Positions 1-8,354 of a stretch of 13,214 bases of DNA are shown here, one piece after another. The position numbers and the translations under genes are program-made. The stretch is from Verrucomicrobia bacterium UBA740. GTDB taxonomy: Bacteria > Verrucomicrobiota > Kiritimatiellia > RFP12 > UBA1067. The stretch is from positions 19,239 through 32,452 of the forward strand of contig DBKW01000082.1 in assembly GCA_002298665.1 (NCBI GenBank). The letters are read 5' to 3'. The notes below the pieces were generated by a model. It was given only the letters and a program-made list of their open reading frames with translations, ran no database searches and was not told where the DNA came from. The stretch's first letter is position 1; every line of letters begins with the position of its first letter.

Positions 1-317
1 TGAGCACGGCGTTCGCGCCGATCCGCAAGCCGGGTAAACTGCCGCGGGAGACGGTCGCCGAGGCGTACGACCTGGAATACGGCTCGGCCTGCCTGCATTT
101 GCATTGCGACGCGATCAAGCCGGGCCAGAGCGTCGTTTTCGTGGACGATCTGCTGGCCACGGGCGGGACGGCGCTTGCGGGCGCGCATCTCGTGGAAAAA
201 CTGGGCGGACGCATCGTCAAGATGGTGTTCCCCATCGAACTCGAGGGGTTCAACGCGCGGCACGACAAACTCAAGGACTATGATGTCGTGACGCTCGTGA
301 AGTACCCGGGAAAGTAA
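1..317 (+). CDS. apt: adenine phosphoribosyltransferase, C-terminal part (5' end outside window)
   Basis: Converts adenine plus PRPP to AMP in purine salvage, in the cytoplasm. The reading frame is open from base 3 to the TAA at 315-317, giving 104 codons of what is normally a protein of about 170-185 residues. It therefore represents roughly the last 60%. Visible family signatures are the flexible-loop segment FAPIRKPGKLP followed by YDLEYG, and the PRPP-binding motif VVFVDDLLATGGTA, whose paired Asp and TGGT bind the ribose-phosphate. The tail VVTLVKYPGK matches the usual end of the family. The first ATG inside the window (base 99) lies after the conserved loop and is not the true start. 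The next gene begins 30 nt downstream on the same strand, so co-transcription is likely. Apart from the window-edge cut, nothing looks damaged. Confidence 0.95.
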   Translation, partial: STAFAPIRKPGKLPRETVAEAYDLEYGSACLHLHCDAIKPGQSVVFVDDLLATGGTALAGAHLVEKLGGRIVKMVFPIELEGFNARHDKLKDYDVVTLVKYPGK

Positions 318-347
318 GACGAATACAGTCCGGAAGGGGAGCATACG

Positions 348-2006
348 ATGGCAGAACATGAATGGAAATACTTTCGCGCGGGCGGCTCGGACCAGGTCCG
401 GCTCCGGAATGGGGCGGATATCGCCGCGCTCGCGGGGTTGGATCGCAAGAGTTGGCTCGTGCTCTCCCTGCCGGTTAAAGGCGTCCGGTTCGACGTGCGC
501 TTTCTGGAATTGCTGGATACCGACAAGGACGGCCGCATCCGCATAGACGAAGTACTCGGCGCCATCCGCTTTTTGCAGGACCGCAATGTCGACCTCGACA
601 CGCTCTTCACGCCAAACGCCGCGGACGCGGCGGCGCTGGAAGAATTGAAGACCCAGCGCGCGAACAGCGCGGCGCTTCCGCTTACGGCGGAGGAGGAAAA
701 GGCGCGGACGGCGTGGGAAGCGGCGGGGGAAACGGACGAAATCCAGGTTTTGGGGGCGCGCACCGCGGCGGCCGAGGCGTCGCTTGCCGCGGTCGAGGCG
801 GTCGTGGACGCCTACTTCACGCCCGCGGCGGATATGCCCCTCGTGACGGAGGAGCCTTCCCGGCGCCTGCCGCTCGCGGACCACCTCAACCCCAAGTACG
901 CCGAAGCCATCCACCGGCTGGATACGGACTGCGTGGTGCCGCTTTTGGGCGAACGCGCGTCGATTGACTATACCGAATGGCAGAAACTCAAGGCGGCGTT
1001 CGCGCCTTACCGGGCCCATCGCGCGGCGAAACCGGTCCCGCACGCGGCTTTGCAGGCCCAATTGGACGACGAAGAGCGCGTTTTGCGCTACAAGATGCAC
1101 CTGCTCGCGTTCCTCGAGAACTTCGTCAACATGAAGCGGCTCTATCGGGGCCGGGAGGAGGCGCTTTTCCAGATCGGGCTTCTGCGGCTCGACGCCCGCG
1201 AGTTTACGCTCTGTTTCGCGGTGGAAAACGAGACGGCCCACAGTGCGCTCGCCGGGCGCTCCAAGTGCTGCGTCCTTTATTTGAATCTGACGCGCGCAAA
1301 TGAAAACGCCGCGCGCACCATCGGGGCGGTCGTCACGGCTGGCTCGACCGGCAGGCTGTATGTAGGCCGAAAGGGCGTCTTTCTCGACCGGGACGGACGC
1401 GAATGGGAGGCGGTGGTCACAAAGGTCGTCGCCAACCAGGTTTCGCTCGCGGAAGCATTCTGGGCGCCGTGGAAGAAGGTCGGCGAGGGAATCGCGGCGC
1501 TTGCGGCCAAATTCCTGGGGGACAAGCAGTCCGCCGCCCTCTCGTCGGTCACGGCCGGGGCGCAGGACGCCAAAATGGGGGGCGCGGCCCTGGCGTCCAG
1601 CATCGCGGCGATTGGCATCGGCATCGGCATGGTTGGCGCGGCGTTGGCGTCCATTCTGGCGGCCGTTTCTCGCCTGAAGCCCTGGCAGATTCCGGTCGCG
1701 GTAGGGGCCGTTCTGCTTCTGGTTTCCCTGCCGAGCGTCATTTTGACGGCCTTCAGGCTGCGGCGGCGTGATTTGGGGGCCATTCTCAATGCGAGCGGCT
1801 GGGCGGTGAACCGTCCGCTCTTCTTCTCGCTCGCCAAGGCGCGGACCTTTACCCGATGTGTCCGGGTTCCGTGGGGTTCGTGCCTCGTGTGGGGGCTTGT
1901 CGTTCTGCTTCTGCTTGGGGGCGGGGCCTATTATGGTTGCCGGATGCTCCTGGACGAACCGGTCCAGCCGGCCGAACGCGCGCAACAGGCGCCGGGCGAC
2001 TCGTAA
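348..2006 (+). CDS. uncharacterised EF-hand membrane protein (552 aa)
   Basis: I do not recognise the family. The start is supported by AAGGGGAG at 334-341, 6 nt before ATG. Residues 57-68 (DTDKDGRIRIDE) form a canonical EF-hand loop with Asp at loop positions 1, 3 and 5, Gly at 6, Ile at 8 and Glu at 12, so calcium binding is likely. A second DTD at 192-194 lacks the rest of a loop. The middle is soluble and alpha-helical looking, with a low-complexity Ala/Glu stretch at about 92-155 and many charged residues. The C-terminal third has three hydrophobic segments: about 411-440 (Gly/Ala-rich, GIGIGMVG), 447-469 and 512-530. There is no N-terminal signal peptide, so the large N-terminal part probably stays in the cytoplasm. 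The stop is directly followed by the gluQ ATG. Reality as a gene is supported by RBS, length and tight neighbours; function is unknown. Confidence 0.85.
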   Translation: MAEHEWKYFRAGGSDQVRLRNGADIAALAGLDRKSWLVLSLPVKGVRFDVRFLELLDTDKDGRIRIDEVLGAIRFLQDRNVDLDTLFTPNAADAAALEELKTQRANSAALPLTAEEEKARTAWEAAGETDEIQVLGARTAAAEASLAAVEAVVDAYFTPAADMPLVTEEPSRRLPLADHLNPKYAEAIHRLDTDCVVPLLGERASIDYTEWQKLKAAFAPYRAHRAAKPVPHAALQAQLDDEERVLRYKMHLLAFLENFVNMKRLYRGREEALFQIGLLRLDAREFTLCFAVENETAHSALAGRSKCCVLYLNLTRANENAARTIGAVVTAGSTGRLYVGRKGVFLDRDGREWEAVVTKVVANQVSLAEAFWAPWKKVGEGIAALAAKFLGDKQSAALSSVTAGAQDAKMGGAALASSIAAIGIGIGMVGAALASILAAVSRLKPWQIPVAVGAVLLLVSLPSVILTAFRLRRRDLGAILNASGWAVNRPLFFSLAKARTFTRCVRVPWGSCLVWGLVVLLLLGGGAYYGCRMLLDEPVQPAERAQQAPGDS

Positions 2007-2990
2007 ATGTCAGATTTGCCGCTATCCGAATCCGCCGCGCCGTATGTGGGACGGCTCGCACCCAGTCCGACGGGGGCGCTCCATTTGGGAAACGTCCGGA
2101 CTTTTCTGATCGCCTGGCTGCGGGCGCGGCAGAACGGCGGGCGTCTCGTTTTGCGGATAGAGGATCTGGACCATCCGCGCGACAAGCCCGGGGCGGCGGG
2201 CGCGCTTGTGGAGGATTTGCGCTGGCTGGGGTTCGACTGGGACGAAGAAGTCGTACAGTCCGCGCGCAAAGACGCATATGCCGCGGCGCTTGCGGAATTG
2301 CAGGCCAAAGGGCTAGTCTATCCTTGCGTCTGTTCGCGGCGGGACGTCGAGAACGCCCAGTCCGCGCCGCATGCGGGCGACCAGCTGTACTATCCGGGAA
2401 TCTGCCGCGGACGCTTTGCCACGTGGGCGGAAGCCGCCGCGGAAATAGCGCCGCGCGTGCCGTGCTGGCGGTTCAATCTTTCCGCCTGGCTCGACCGGCA
2501 TCCGGAAGACGCCCAAATCGCCATTCCCGAGGTGTTTGCGACGGATTGTCCGCCCCTGCGCCCCGGCGAGGAATTGGGGGACTTCCCCTTGGCGCGCGAC
2601 GCCGGGGGGGCGGGATATACGCTCGCCGTCGTCGTGGACGATGCCGCCGAGGGCGTGACGGAAGTCGTGCGGGGGGACGATCTTCTGCCCGCGACCCCGG
2701 CGCAAATCATCCTGCAGCATGCCTTGGGAGTCCCGACGCCGCATTACCTGCACGTTCCGCTCATGGTGGGGCCGGACGGACGACGCCTCGCCAAACGGCA
2801 CGGGGATACGCGTATTTCACGCTATCGGCAGGAAGGGGCGACGCCCCGGCGCATTCTGGGGTTTTTGGCGCGTACCTGCGGGTGGGATGTCCCCCCGGAA
2901 GGCGCTTCGCCGCGGGAACTCCTCCCGGTCTTCGATTTTCGGAAGCTTCCACATTCACCAACACAAATGAAACAAAACGATTATGTTTGA
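2007..2990 (+). CDS. gluQ: glutamyl-Q tRNA(Asp) synthetase (327 aa)
   Basis: A class I aminoacyl-tRNA synthetase paralogue that activates glutamate and attaches it to the queuosine at position 34 of tRNA(Asp), not to the tRNA end. The Rossmann-fold signatures are present: PSPTGALHLGN at 19-29 (HIGH motif) and RLAKRHGD at 260-267 (KMSKS-like). The zinc site typical of GluQ is visible as CVC at 107-109, with Tyr128/129 and Cys133 in YYPGIC. VRGDDLL at 222-228 is shared with GluRS. The length (327 aa) fits a protein lacking the anticodon-binding domain, which separates it from GltX at about 470-500 aa. ATG immediately follows the previous TAA with no strong Shine-Dalgarno, suggesting translational coupling. 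The 3' end overlaps uppP by 8 bp. Presence implies that the organism has queuosine in tRNA. Confidence 0.93.
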   Translation: MSDLPLSESAAPYVGRLAPSPTGALHLGNVRTFLIAWLRARQNGGRLVLRIEDLDHPRDKPGAAGALVEDLRWLGFDWDEEVVQSARKDAYAAALAELQAKGLVYPCVCSRRDVENAQSAPHAGDQLYYPGICRGRFATWAEAAAEIAPRVPCWRFNLSAWLDRHPEDAQIAIPEVFATDCPPLRPGEELGDFPLARDAGGAGYTLAVVVDDAAEGVTEVVRGDDLLPATPAQIILQHALGVPTPHYLHVPLMVGPDGRRLAKRHGDTRISRYRQEGATPRRILGFLARTCGWDVPPEGASPRELLPVFDFRKLPHSPTQMKQNDYV

Positions 2991-3750
2991 AATCGCACTA
3001 CTCGCCATTCTCCAGGGCATTGCGGAATTTTTGCCCATTTCCAGTTCGGGCCACCTCGTCATCGGGGAGCACGTGCTGGGACTGCACGCGCCCGGCATGC
3101 GCCTCGACATCGGGCTGCATGTGGGCACGCTCGTTTCCATCGTCGTCTTCTACTGGTCCATCGTCTGGCGGATCGTGCGCCAACGCGAATGGGGCTACAT
3201 GGGGCGCATCATCCTGAGCGCGGTGCCGGCCTGCCTGCTCTATTTCATCGGGAAGGACTGGTTCGACGCGACGGCCAAGGATGTGCATGTGGTCGGCGTC
3301 CTGCTCATGGTGACCGGCGCGGTTCTCATCGGCACGCGCTTTTTGCCGCGTGGGACCCGTCCGGTCGGCGTTTGGGGCGCCTTGCTCATGGGCGCCGCGC
3401 AGGCCTGCGCGCTCTGGCCCGGCCTTTCGCGCAGCGGCCTGACGCTTGCCGCCGCGCGCCTCGGGAAGATCGACGCGGAAAAGAGCGCGGAATTCTCGTT
3501 CCTGATGTCTGCCCCCCTCATCGTGGGCGGCCTTCTCCTGGAAATCGCCAAAAGCCTGGCTTCGTCCGCCCCCGAGCCCGGTGTCGCCGCCGAAGTCCCC
3601 TGGGGCCTGGTCGCGTTCGGCGCGGCGATTTCCGCCGTCGTGGGATACTTCGCGCTCAAACTCCTCCTGCGGACCTTGCGCAGCGCGTCGTTCTGGCTGT
3701 TTGGTTTTTATTGCCTGACCGCTGGACTTTTAACCGTTATTTTAGTATAA
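2983..3750 (+). CDS. uppP: undecaprenyl-diphosphatase (BacA/UppP type, 255 aa)
   Basis: Integral membrane phosphatase that dephosphorylates undecaprenyl pyrophosphate to recycle the lipid carrier for peptidoglycan and other envelope polymers; it also underlies bacitracin tolerance. Both family motifs are present: QGIAEFLPISSSGH at 11-24 (the E/Q-rich motif followed by the P-x-S-S-x-G-H loop) and PGLSRSG at 146-152, containing the catalytic-region Arg, followed by EFSFLMSAP at 170-178. The sequence is hydrophobic throughout with about seven or eight membrane spans, and its length is normal for the family (about 255-275 aa). The ATG lies inside the end of gluQ (8-bp overlap) in an A/T-rich patch without a clear Shine-Dalgarno, so translation probably depends on coupling to gluQ. 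The last codons carry the promoter for the next gene. Confidence 0.96.
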   Translation: MFEIALLAILQGIAEFLPISSSGHLVIGEHVLGLHAPGMRLDIGLHVGTLVSIVVFYWSIVWRIVRQREWGYMGRIILSAVPACLLYFIGKDWFDATAKDVHVVGVLLMVTGAVLIGTRFLPRGTRPVGVWGALLMGAAQACALWPGLSRSGLTLAAARLGKIDAEKSAEFSFLMSAPLIVGGLLLEIAKSLASSAPEPGVAAEVPWGLVAFGAAISAVVGYFALKLLLRTLRSASFWLFGFYCLTAGLLTVILV

Positions 3751-3751
3751 T
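3723..3751 (+). promoter_or_regulatory. sigma-70-type promoter for secDF
   Basis: TGGACT (3723-3728, 4 of 6 matches to TTGACA) is separated by exactly 17 bp from a perfect TATAAT (3746-3751). The expected start is near A3758, giving a leader of about 36 nt with a purine-rich stretch (GGAAAGAGAG, 3773-3782) before the secDF ATG. The site overlaps the uppP stop codon and sits in the most A/T-rich stretch on this strand. It probably makes secDF and its followers a separate or boosted transcription unit. Confidence 0.72.
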
Positions 3752-3793
3752 CTATACAACAATTTCGCAAAAGGAAAGAGAGAACATACGAAT

Positions 3794-6364
3794 ATGTCAA
3801 AAGAATCCGCATTCCAGGGATCGTGGTGGAAGTGGCTGGTGCTGCTTCTCATCGCCGCGGCCTCGTACCATTTTACCTTCCCGGCGAAGGATAAAGTCCG
3901 CCTCGGGTTGGACATCAAGGGCGGCACCAGCTTCACCTTGGGCGTCGACGTCGAGAAACTCCGCGAGAACATCCTGGCGGAGAATCCGGCGCTGACCAAC
4001 AGCCCCGAGAAGGTGGACGCGCAAGTCGCCAAGACCCTGGGTGCGGATTGCGACGATCGCATCGTGGCGGTCATCCGCAAGCGCGTGGACGCGATGGGCA
4101 CGAACGAGCCCGTCATCCAGTCCCTGCCGAAGAAGCACCAAATCATCGTGCAGCTCCCCGGAGCGGACGAAAGCGTGCGCAAGGCGGCCAAGGAGCGTCT
4201 GCAGTCCATGGCGTTCCTGGAATTCCGCCTGACGCATCCGAAAGACCAGCAGCTCGTGGCCAAGCTTCTGAGCAAGGATATCGCCCCCGAGGGGTATGAG
4301 AAGAAGGGCAACGGCTACGCCCGCACGGCGGCTTACACGGCACTTGTGCGCCAGCCCGGCTACGCCGCGCGTCTCGCTTCGTTCGGCACGACGGACGACC
4401 GCTACCGCTTCATGCTCGAGGACAACAAGGACGGCACCTACCAGCCCCACTTCGTTTCGCGTAATGTCGAACTGGACGGCCGCGATCTGGAATCCGCCTC
4501 CTGGGAGCGCGACCCCGTCAAGGGCGGCTTCTGCGTCAACTTCGTGCTGAATGCGGAAGGCGGACGCAAGTTTTCCACATTGACGCGCAATTACATGGCG
4601 GGCGGCCCCAAGAACCGCACGTCCGAAGGACGGTGCCTTGCCATCATCCTGGACGACGTGCTTATTTCGGCTCCCCGGATTCAGAGCGAAATCGGCAGTT
4701 CGGGCCAGATTACGGGCAACTTCACCATTCAGGAAGCCAAGCAGCTCGCGGCCGACCTGAACGCGGGCGCCCTGCCGGCCCCTTTGCGCATTTTGGCGGA
4801 ATCTTCCGTGGCCCCGACGGTGGGCGAGGACGCCATCCACTCCGGCGTCTGGGCGGCGGCGCTCGGCTTCGGTCTCGTGGCCATTTTCATGTTCATCTAC
4901 TACTGGCGTCTGGGCCTTGTCGCGGACTTGGCGCTTTTCCTGGACGTCGCGCTTTTGCCGACGGCGCTGGTCGTCGTGGCGAACCTGCTGGGCGTTTTCG
5001 CGCACGATCCTTCCATGGGCGGTGGCGGTTCCGTCCAGCTGCCGGTTCTCACGATGCCGGGCATCGCCGGTCTCGTGTTGACGCTCGGCATGGCGGTTGA
5101 CGCCAATGTGCTGATTTTCGAGCGCATTCGCGAAGAGTTCAGCCACGCGGGCATGACGGCGGGCAAGGCTATCCAGAACGGCTACGGCCGCGCGTTCACG
5201 GCGATTTTCGACTCGAACCTGACGACGATCATCACGGGCGTCATCCTCTTTGTCTTCGGCACGGGCCCCGTGCGCGGCTTCGCCATCATGCTGACGTCCG
5301 GCGTCGTCATTTCCATGTACACGGCCGTCGTGGTTTCGCGGCTCATTCTCGAGAAGACGACGAATCTGGGCAGCACCAAGCCGTTCAAGATGCTGCGTCT
5401 CCTGTCGGGCACGCATATCGACTTCATGAAGTACGGCAAGGTTTCGCTTATCGCTTCCGCCGCGGTCATCGTCGTTTCGCTCGCCGTTTTCGCCATCCGC
5501 GCGAAGACGAACCCGGCCAGTGTGCTCGCGGTCGATTTGACGGGCGGCACGTCCATCGTCTACAATCTGACGCAGGACGAAGCCAAGCAGCCTTCCGTCG
5601 GCGCGATCCGCGAAGTGCTGAACGGCTTCGACAACGCGACGATCATCCAGTACCAGCGCGGCATCGGCGACACCACGCTCCTCGTGAAGACGGGTGAGTC
5701 GGCCGAAACCAAGAAGGGCCGGGAGCTGAAGGACCGCGATGTCGGCGGATACGTGACGAAGCTCCTGCAGGCGAAGTTTCCGGAAGCCGCGTTCGAAAAC
5801 GCGAGCACGGAGGAAATCGGCTCGATGGTCGGCGACGACCTCAAGAAGTCCGGCACGAAGGCCGTCATCTTCTCCCTTATCGCCATCCTGATCTACATCG
5901 GCTTCCGCTTCCAGATTGGCTTCGGCTTCGGCGGCATCGTCGCCCTTGCGCACGACGCGCTCATCTCGCTGGGGCTCTTCTCGCTGTGCGGGCGCCAGGT
6001 TTCGCTCATCGTCGTGACGGCGTTGCTGACGATCATCGGCTACTCCATCAACGACACGGTGGTCATCTTCGACCGCATCCGCGAAAAACTGCGCCACGAC
6101 GACCGTACGCCGGTTCGCGACATTTGCAACCAGGCGATCAACGAGTGCCTGGGCCGCACGATCATCACGTCCGTGACCACGCTCCTGGCCGTCTTCGCAC
6201 TCTTCGCGTTCGGCGACGGCTCCATCTTCGACTTCGCGTTGACGATGCTGATCGGCATCATCGCCGGCACGTATTCGACGACATTCATCGCCACCCCGCT
6301 CATGGTCTGGTGGTACCGCGGCAAGCGCCCGTCCTTCGGCGCGGATGACAAGCCGAAAGCCTGA
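3794..6364 (+). CDS. secDF: fused protein translocase subunit SecDF (856 aa)
   Basis: Inner-membrane partner of SecYEG that uses the proton gradient to pull exported proteins across the membrane. SecD and SecF are joined in one chain. The SecD half has a first membrane span at about 12-29, then the signature GLDIKGGTSFTLGVD (38-52), a long periplasmic P1 region to about 340, and five more spans. GMAVDANVLIFERIREE (432-448) contains the conserved proton-relay Asp436. The SecF half starts with a span at about 548-568, then VDLTGGTSIVYN (580-591), a short periplasmic domain, and spans with SINDTVVIFDRIREKLRHD (751-769) containing Asp754. The length is within the range of fused SecDF proteins (about 740-1000 aa). 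No yajC is adjacent; uppP lies upstream instead. ATG 3794 is preceded by a purine-rich leader. nrnA starts 2 nt after the stop. Confidence 0.97.
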   Translation: MSKESAFQGSWWKWLVLLLIAAASYHFTFPAKDKVRLGLDIKGGTSFTLGVDVEKLRENILAENPALTNSPEKVDAQVAKTLGADCDDRIVAVIRKRVDAMGTNEPVIQSLPKKHQIIVQLPGADESVRKAAKERLQSMAFLEFRLTHPKDQQLVAKLLSKDIAPEGYEKKGNGYARTAAYTALVRQPGYAARLASFGTTDDRYRFMLEDNKDGTYQPHFVSRNVELDGRDLESASWERDPVKGGFCVNFVLNAEGGRKFSTLTRNYMAGGPKNRTSEGRCLAIILDDVLISAPRIQSEIGSSGQITGNFTIQEAKQLAADLNAGALPAPLRILAESSVAPTVGEDAIHSGVWAAALGFGLVAIFMFIYYWRLGLVADLALFLDVALLPTALVVVANLLGVFAHDPSMGGGGSVQLPVLTMPGIAGLVLTLGMAVDANVLIFERIREEFSHAGMTAGKAIQNGYGRAFTAIFDSNLTTIITGVILFVFGTGPVRGFAIMLTSGVVISMYTAVVVSRLILEKTTNLGSTKPFKMLRLLSGTHIDFMKYGKVSLIASAAVIVVSLAVFAIRAKTNPASVLAVDLTGGTSIVYNLTQDEAKQPSVGAIREVLNGFDNATIIQYQRGIGDTTLLVKTGESAETKKGRELKDRDVGGYVTKLLQAKFPEAAFENASTEEIGSMVGDDLKKSGTKAVIFSLIAILIYIGFRFQIGFGFGGIVALAHDALISLGLFSLCGRQVSLIVVTALLTIIGYSINDTVVIFDRIREKLRHDDRTPVRDICNQAINECLGRTIITSVTTLLAVFALFAFGDGSIFDFALTMLIGIIAGTYSTTFIATPLMVWWYRGKRPSFGADDKPKA

Positions 6365-6366
6365 TT

Positions 6367-7413
6367 GTGCCGACAAACAGGGAAAATTGCGCGGCAATCG
6401 CTCGGCTGATTGCCGCGTCTGAACGTATCCTGATCTCCGGACATTTGAGTCCAGACGGCGACGCCCTGGGGAGCATGGTGGCGCTCGCCCGCATGCTGAC
6501 GCAGTCCGGCCACCCCGCCTGGGCGACGGCGGACCTGAACGCGCTCGGCAAACTGCGCTTTCTGCAGGGGACGGAGGAGATCGTCCCCGTGCGCCGCTTG
6601 CGCCACCAGAAGAAATTCGACCTGTTCATCGCCGTCGACTGCAGTTCGTTCGACCGCATGCCGCCCGAAGTGCGCCCCGTCGCGGAAGGCTTGCCGGCCA
6701 TTTGCATCGACCACCACGCGACAACGACGCCTTTCGGCGAAGCCGCCCTCGTGGACGCGAAAGCCTCCAGCACGGGCGAACTCGTGTGGCGCCTGGCCAA
6801 ATGGATGGAATGGCCGCTGGACAATGTGAGCGCGGAGGCCCTGTGGGTCGCTTTGATCACGGATACGGGCCGTTTCGCCTATGATTCGACCTCGACGAAG
6901 ACGATGCGCACGGCGGGCGACCTGCTGAAGTACAACGTCCGCACCTCGCAGATAAACGACATTATCTACGGCAGTTTCCCCCCGAAATCGATCGCGCTCA
7001 AGCGCCTTGCCTGGCGCTCCCTGCACATCTGGAAGAACCGCCGCGTCGCCGAAGTCACCCTTACGCGCGACGATTTCCGCTCCGTGCGCGGCACGAAGGC
7101 GGACGCGGAAGACATCGTCGAGATACCGCGCTCGGTCGCGCGCAACGAAATTGCGCTCTTTTTCTACCAGATACCCGACCGCACGAAGGAAACGCGCTGC
7201 TCCATCCGCACGCGCGGCAATTGGGACGCGACGGTTCTGGCGGCGCGCTTCGGGGGCGGCGGCCACCGCAAGGCGGCGGGTTGCACGATGAAAGCCTCCA
7301 TGAGCGTGGCCAAGCGCCAGATGCGCGCGGCGGTGCGCGACATGCTCAAGAGCGCCTGCCGCAAGACGATGCGCATCCCGGATGTCGACATCCCGAAAGA
7401 GGTGGCGAAATGA
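6367..7413 (+). CDS. nrnA: bifunctional nanoRNase / pAp phosphatase, DHH family (348 aa)
   Basis: Degrades two- to five-base RNA fragments and, in many homologues, dephosphorylates 3'-phosphoadenosine 5'-phosphate to AMP; cytoplasmic and Mn-dependent. All DHH-phosphoesterase motifs are present: SGHLSPDGDALGS (24-36, with His26, Asp30, Asp32), FIAVDCSS with Asp91, the name-giving DHH at 115-117, and ALITDTGRF (162-170, with Asp166). The C-terminal DHHA1 substrate-binding domain ends in GGGGHRKAAGC (296-306). Length is typical for NrnA (about 310-350 aa). The start is GTG at 6367, 2 nt after the secDF stop; later ATGs would cut off the first metal-binding motif. There is no clear Shine-Dalgarno, so coupling to secDF is likely. 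The gene overlaps the next by ATGA. A narrower substrate, or activity on cyclic-dinucleotide products, cannot be excluded from sequence. Confidence 0.93.
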   Translation: MPTNRENCAAIARLIAASERILISGHLSPDGDALGSMVALARMLTQSGHPAWATADLNALGKLRFLQGTEEIVPVRRLRHQKKFDLFIAVDCSSFDRMPPEVRPVAEGLPAICIDHHATTTPFGEAALVDAKASSTGELVWRLAKWMEWPLDNVSAEALWVALITDTGRFAYDSTSTKTMRTAGDLLKYNVRTSQINDIIYGSFPPKSIALKRLAWRSLHIWKNRRVAEVTLTRDDFRSVRGTKADAEDIVEIPRSVARNEIALFFYQIPDRTKETRCSIRTRGNWDATVLAARFGGGGHRKAAGCTMKASMSVAKRQMRAAVRDMLKSACRKTMRIPDVDIPKEVAK

Positions 7414-8345
7414 GCGCACGCGTTCTTGTCTTGACGGACGGCAAGGCGGGCCATGAAAACCAATCCAAGGCCTTTGCGCGCGCCCTGGGTTGCGATTTCG
7501 ACCTTCTTCCTGTGCGTTTCCGTTTCGCGGGGGCGAAGGCGCTGAGCTATCTCCTCGACCGTTTCGGCGTCCGCACTACCCGCCTGTTGTCGTTTGCGCG
7601 CCCACTCGCCGATCTGCACGCCGCCTCCTATCGCGCGGTCCTCGGGACGGGCTCCGGGACGTTTTACGCGGTGAAAGCCCTCGCGCGGAAGCTCGGTCTG
7701 CCTTCGGGCGTCGTCCTGTATCCGCGCGGCTACGCCCTCAAGTCCTTTACCTGCATCCTGGCGCCCCAATTCGACAATCCGCCCGCCGCGGCGAATATCG
7801 TGCCGGTTCCGGCGAACGTGGTCGTTACGGACGACGCGCGCCAGGCTGCGGCCGTCGCGTCCTTCAAGGCGCGGTTTGACGGGAACTTCCGCGATCCCGT
7901 GGCGGTCGTCATCGGCGGACCCAACAAGTGCTCCACGATGACGGCGCGCTGGATGGCGCGCGAACTGGACGCCCTCTTCGCCGAGACGCCCGGGCGCCCG
8001 CACTGGGTCACGACTTCCCGCCGCACGCCGGCCGAAATCGAGGCCTTGCTGGCCCGCTATCCCTGGGACTACGCGCTCTACTATTCCAAGGACCGCTACA
8101 ATCCCATCCCCGCGTTCGTTTCCCTGGCGAAGACGCTCTACGTCACGGCCGAGTCGACCGGCATGATCTCGGAAGCCTGTTCGACGGGCGCGGCCGAAGT
8201 CCGCGTGCTCGACAATCTCGACGCCGGCCCGAACAAATTCCGCCGTTTTGTCGACGGCTTGACCGCCGGCGGCTATGTGGACGGCTCCCGGAAAATCGAC
8301 CTCTCGGGCCCAATTGCCGCGGCGCGCCGGCTGATGGGCATTTAG
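7410..8345 (+). CDS. ELM1/DUF1022-family protein (311 aa)
   Basis: Member of the family annotated 'mitochondrial fission ELM1' after its plant homologue. The bacterial function is not established. As I recall, the family is grouped with GT-B-fold glycosyltransferase-like proteins, so an envelope-sugar role is possible. Recognisable features are the N-terminal DGKAGHENQS (10-19), LPSGVVLYPRG (97-107), ILAPQFDNP (116-124), VVIGGPNK (166-173), the TTSRRTP block (201-207) and the C-terminal YVTAESTGMISEAC (244-257), which fits a nucleotide-sugar-binding loop in a second Rossmann-like domain. The start is ATG 7410 inside the nrnA stop (ATGA), with AGAGG at 7398-7402, 7 nt upstream. The frame stays open upstream to base 7221, but that part is nrnA out of frame. 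No signal peptide or membrane span is seen. Confidence 0.88.
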   Translation: MSARVLVLTDGKAGHENQSKAFARALGCDFDLLPVRFRFAGAKALSYLLDRFGVRTTRLLSFARPLADLHAASYRAVLGTGSGTFYAVKALARKLGLPSGVVLYPRGYALKSFTCILAPQFDNPPAAANIVPVPANVVVTDDARQAAAVASFKARFDGNFRDPVAVVIGGPNKCSTMTARWMARELDALFAETPGRPHWVTTSRRTPAEIEALLARYPWDYALYYSKDRYNPIPAFVSLAKTLYVTAESTGMISEACSTGAAEVRVLDNLDAGPNKFRRFVDGLTAGGYVDGSRKIDLSGPIAAARRLMGI

Positions 8346-8354
8346 AGCCTCGGT

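Noticed and set aside
915..1005. Second EF-hand in the unknown membrane protein (around DTD, residues 192-194)
   Set aside because: Loop positions 5, 6 and 12 do not fit and the spacing is wrong; at most a degenerate remnant.
2945..2992. Promoter in the A/T-rich stretch before uppP
   Set aside because: TATGTT at 2982 has no acceptable -35 at a proper distance. The low GC more likely helps translation start at the gluQ/uppP overlap.
1856..3217. 453-codon plus-strand frame across the EF-hand gene end, gluQ and uppP
   Set aside because: It is Arg/Gly/Ala-rich and out of frame with three genes that have clear motifs or RBS support.
3797..6397. 866-codon open frame on the minus strand opposite secDF
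   Set aside because: The product is a charged, low-complexity mix of Arg, Asp, Glu, Ala and Val with no domain. It mirrors the strong third-position GC bias of secDF, which is unmistakable on the plus strand.
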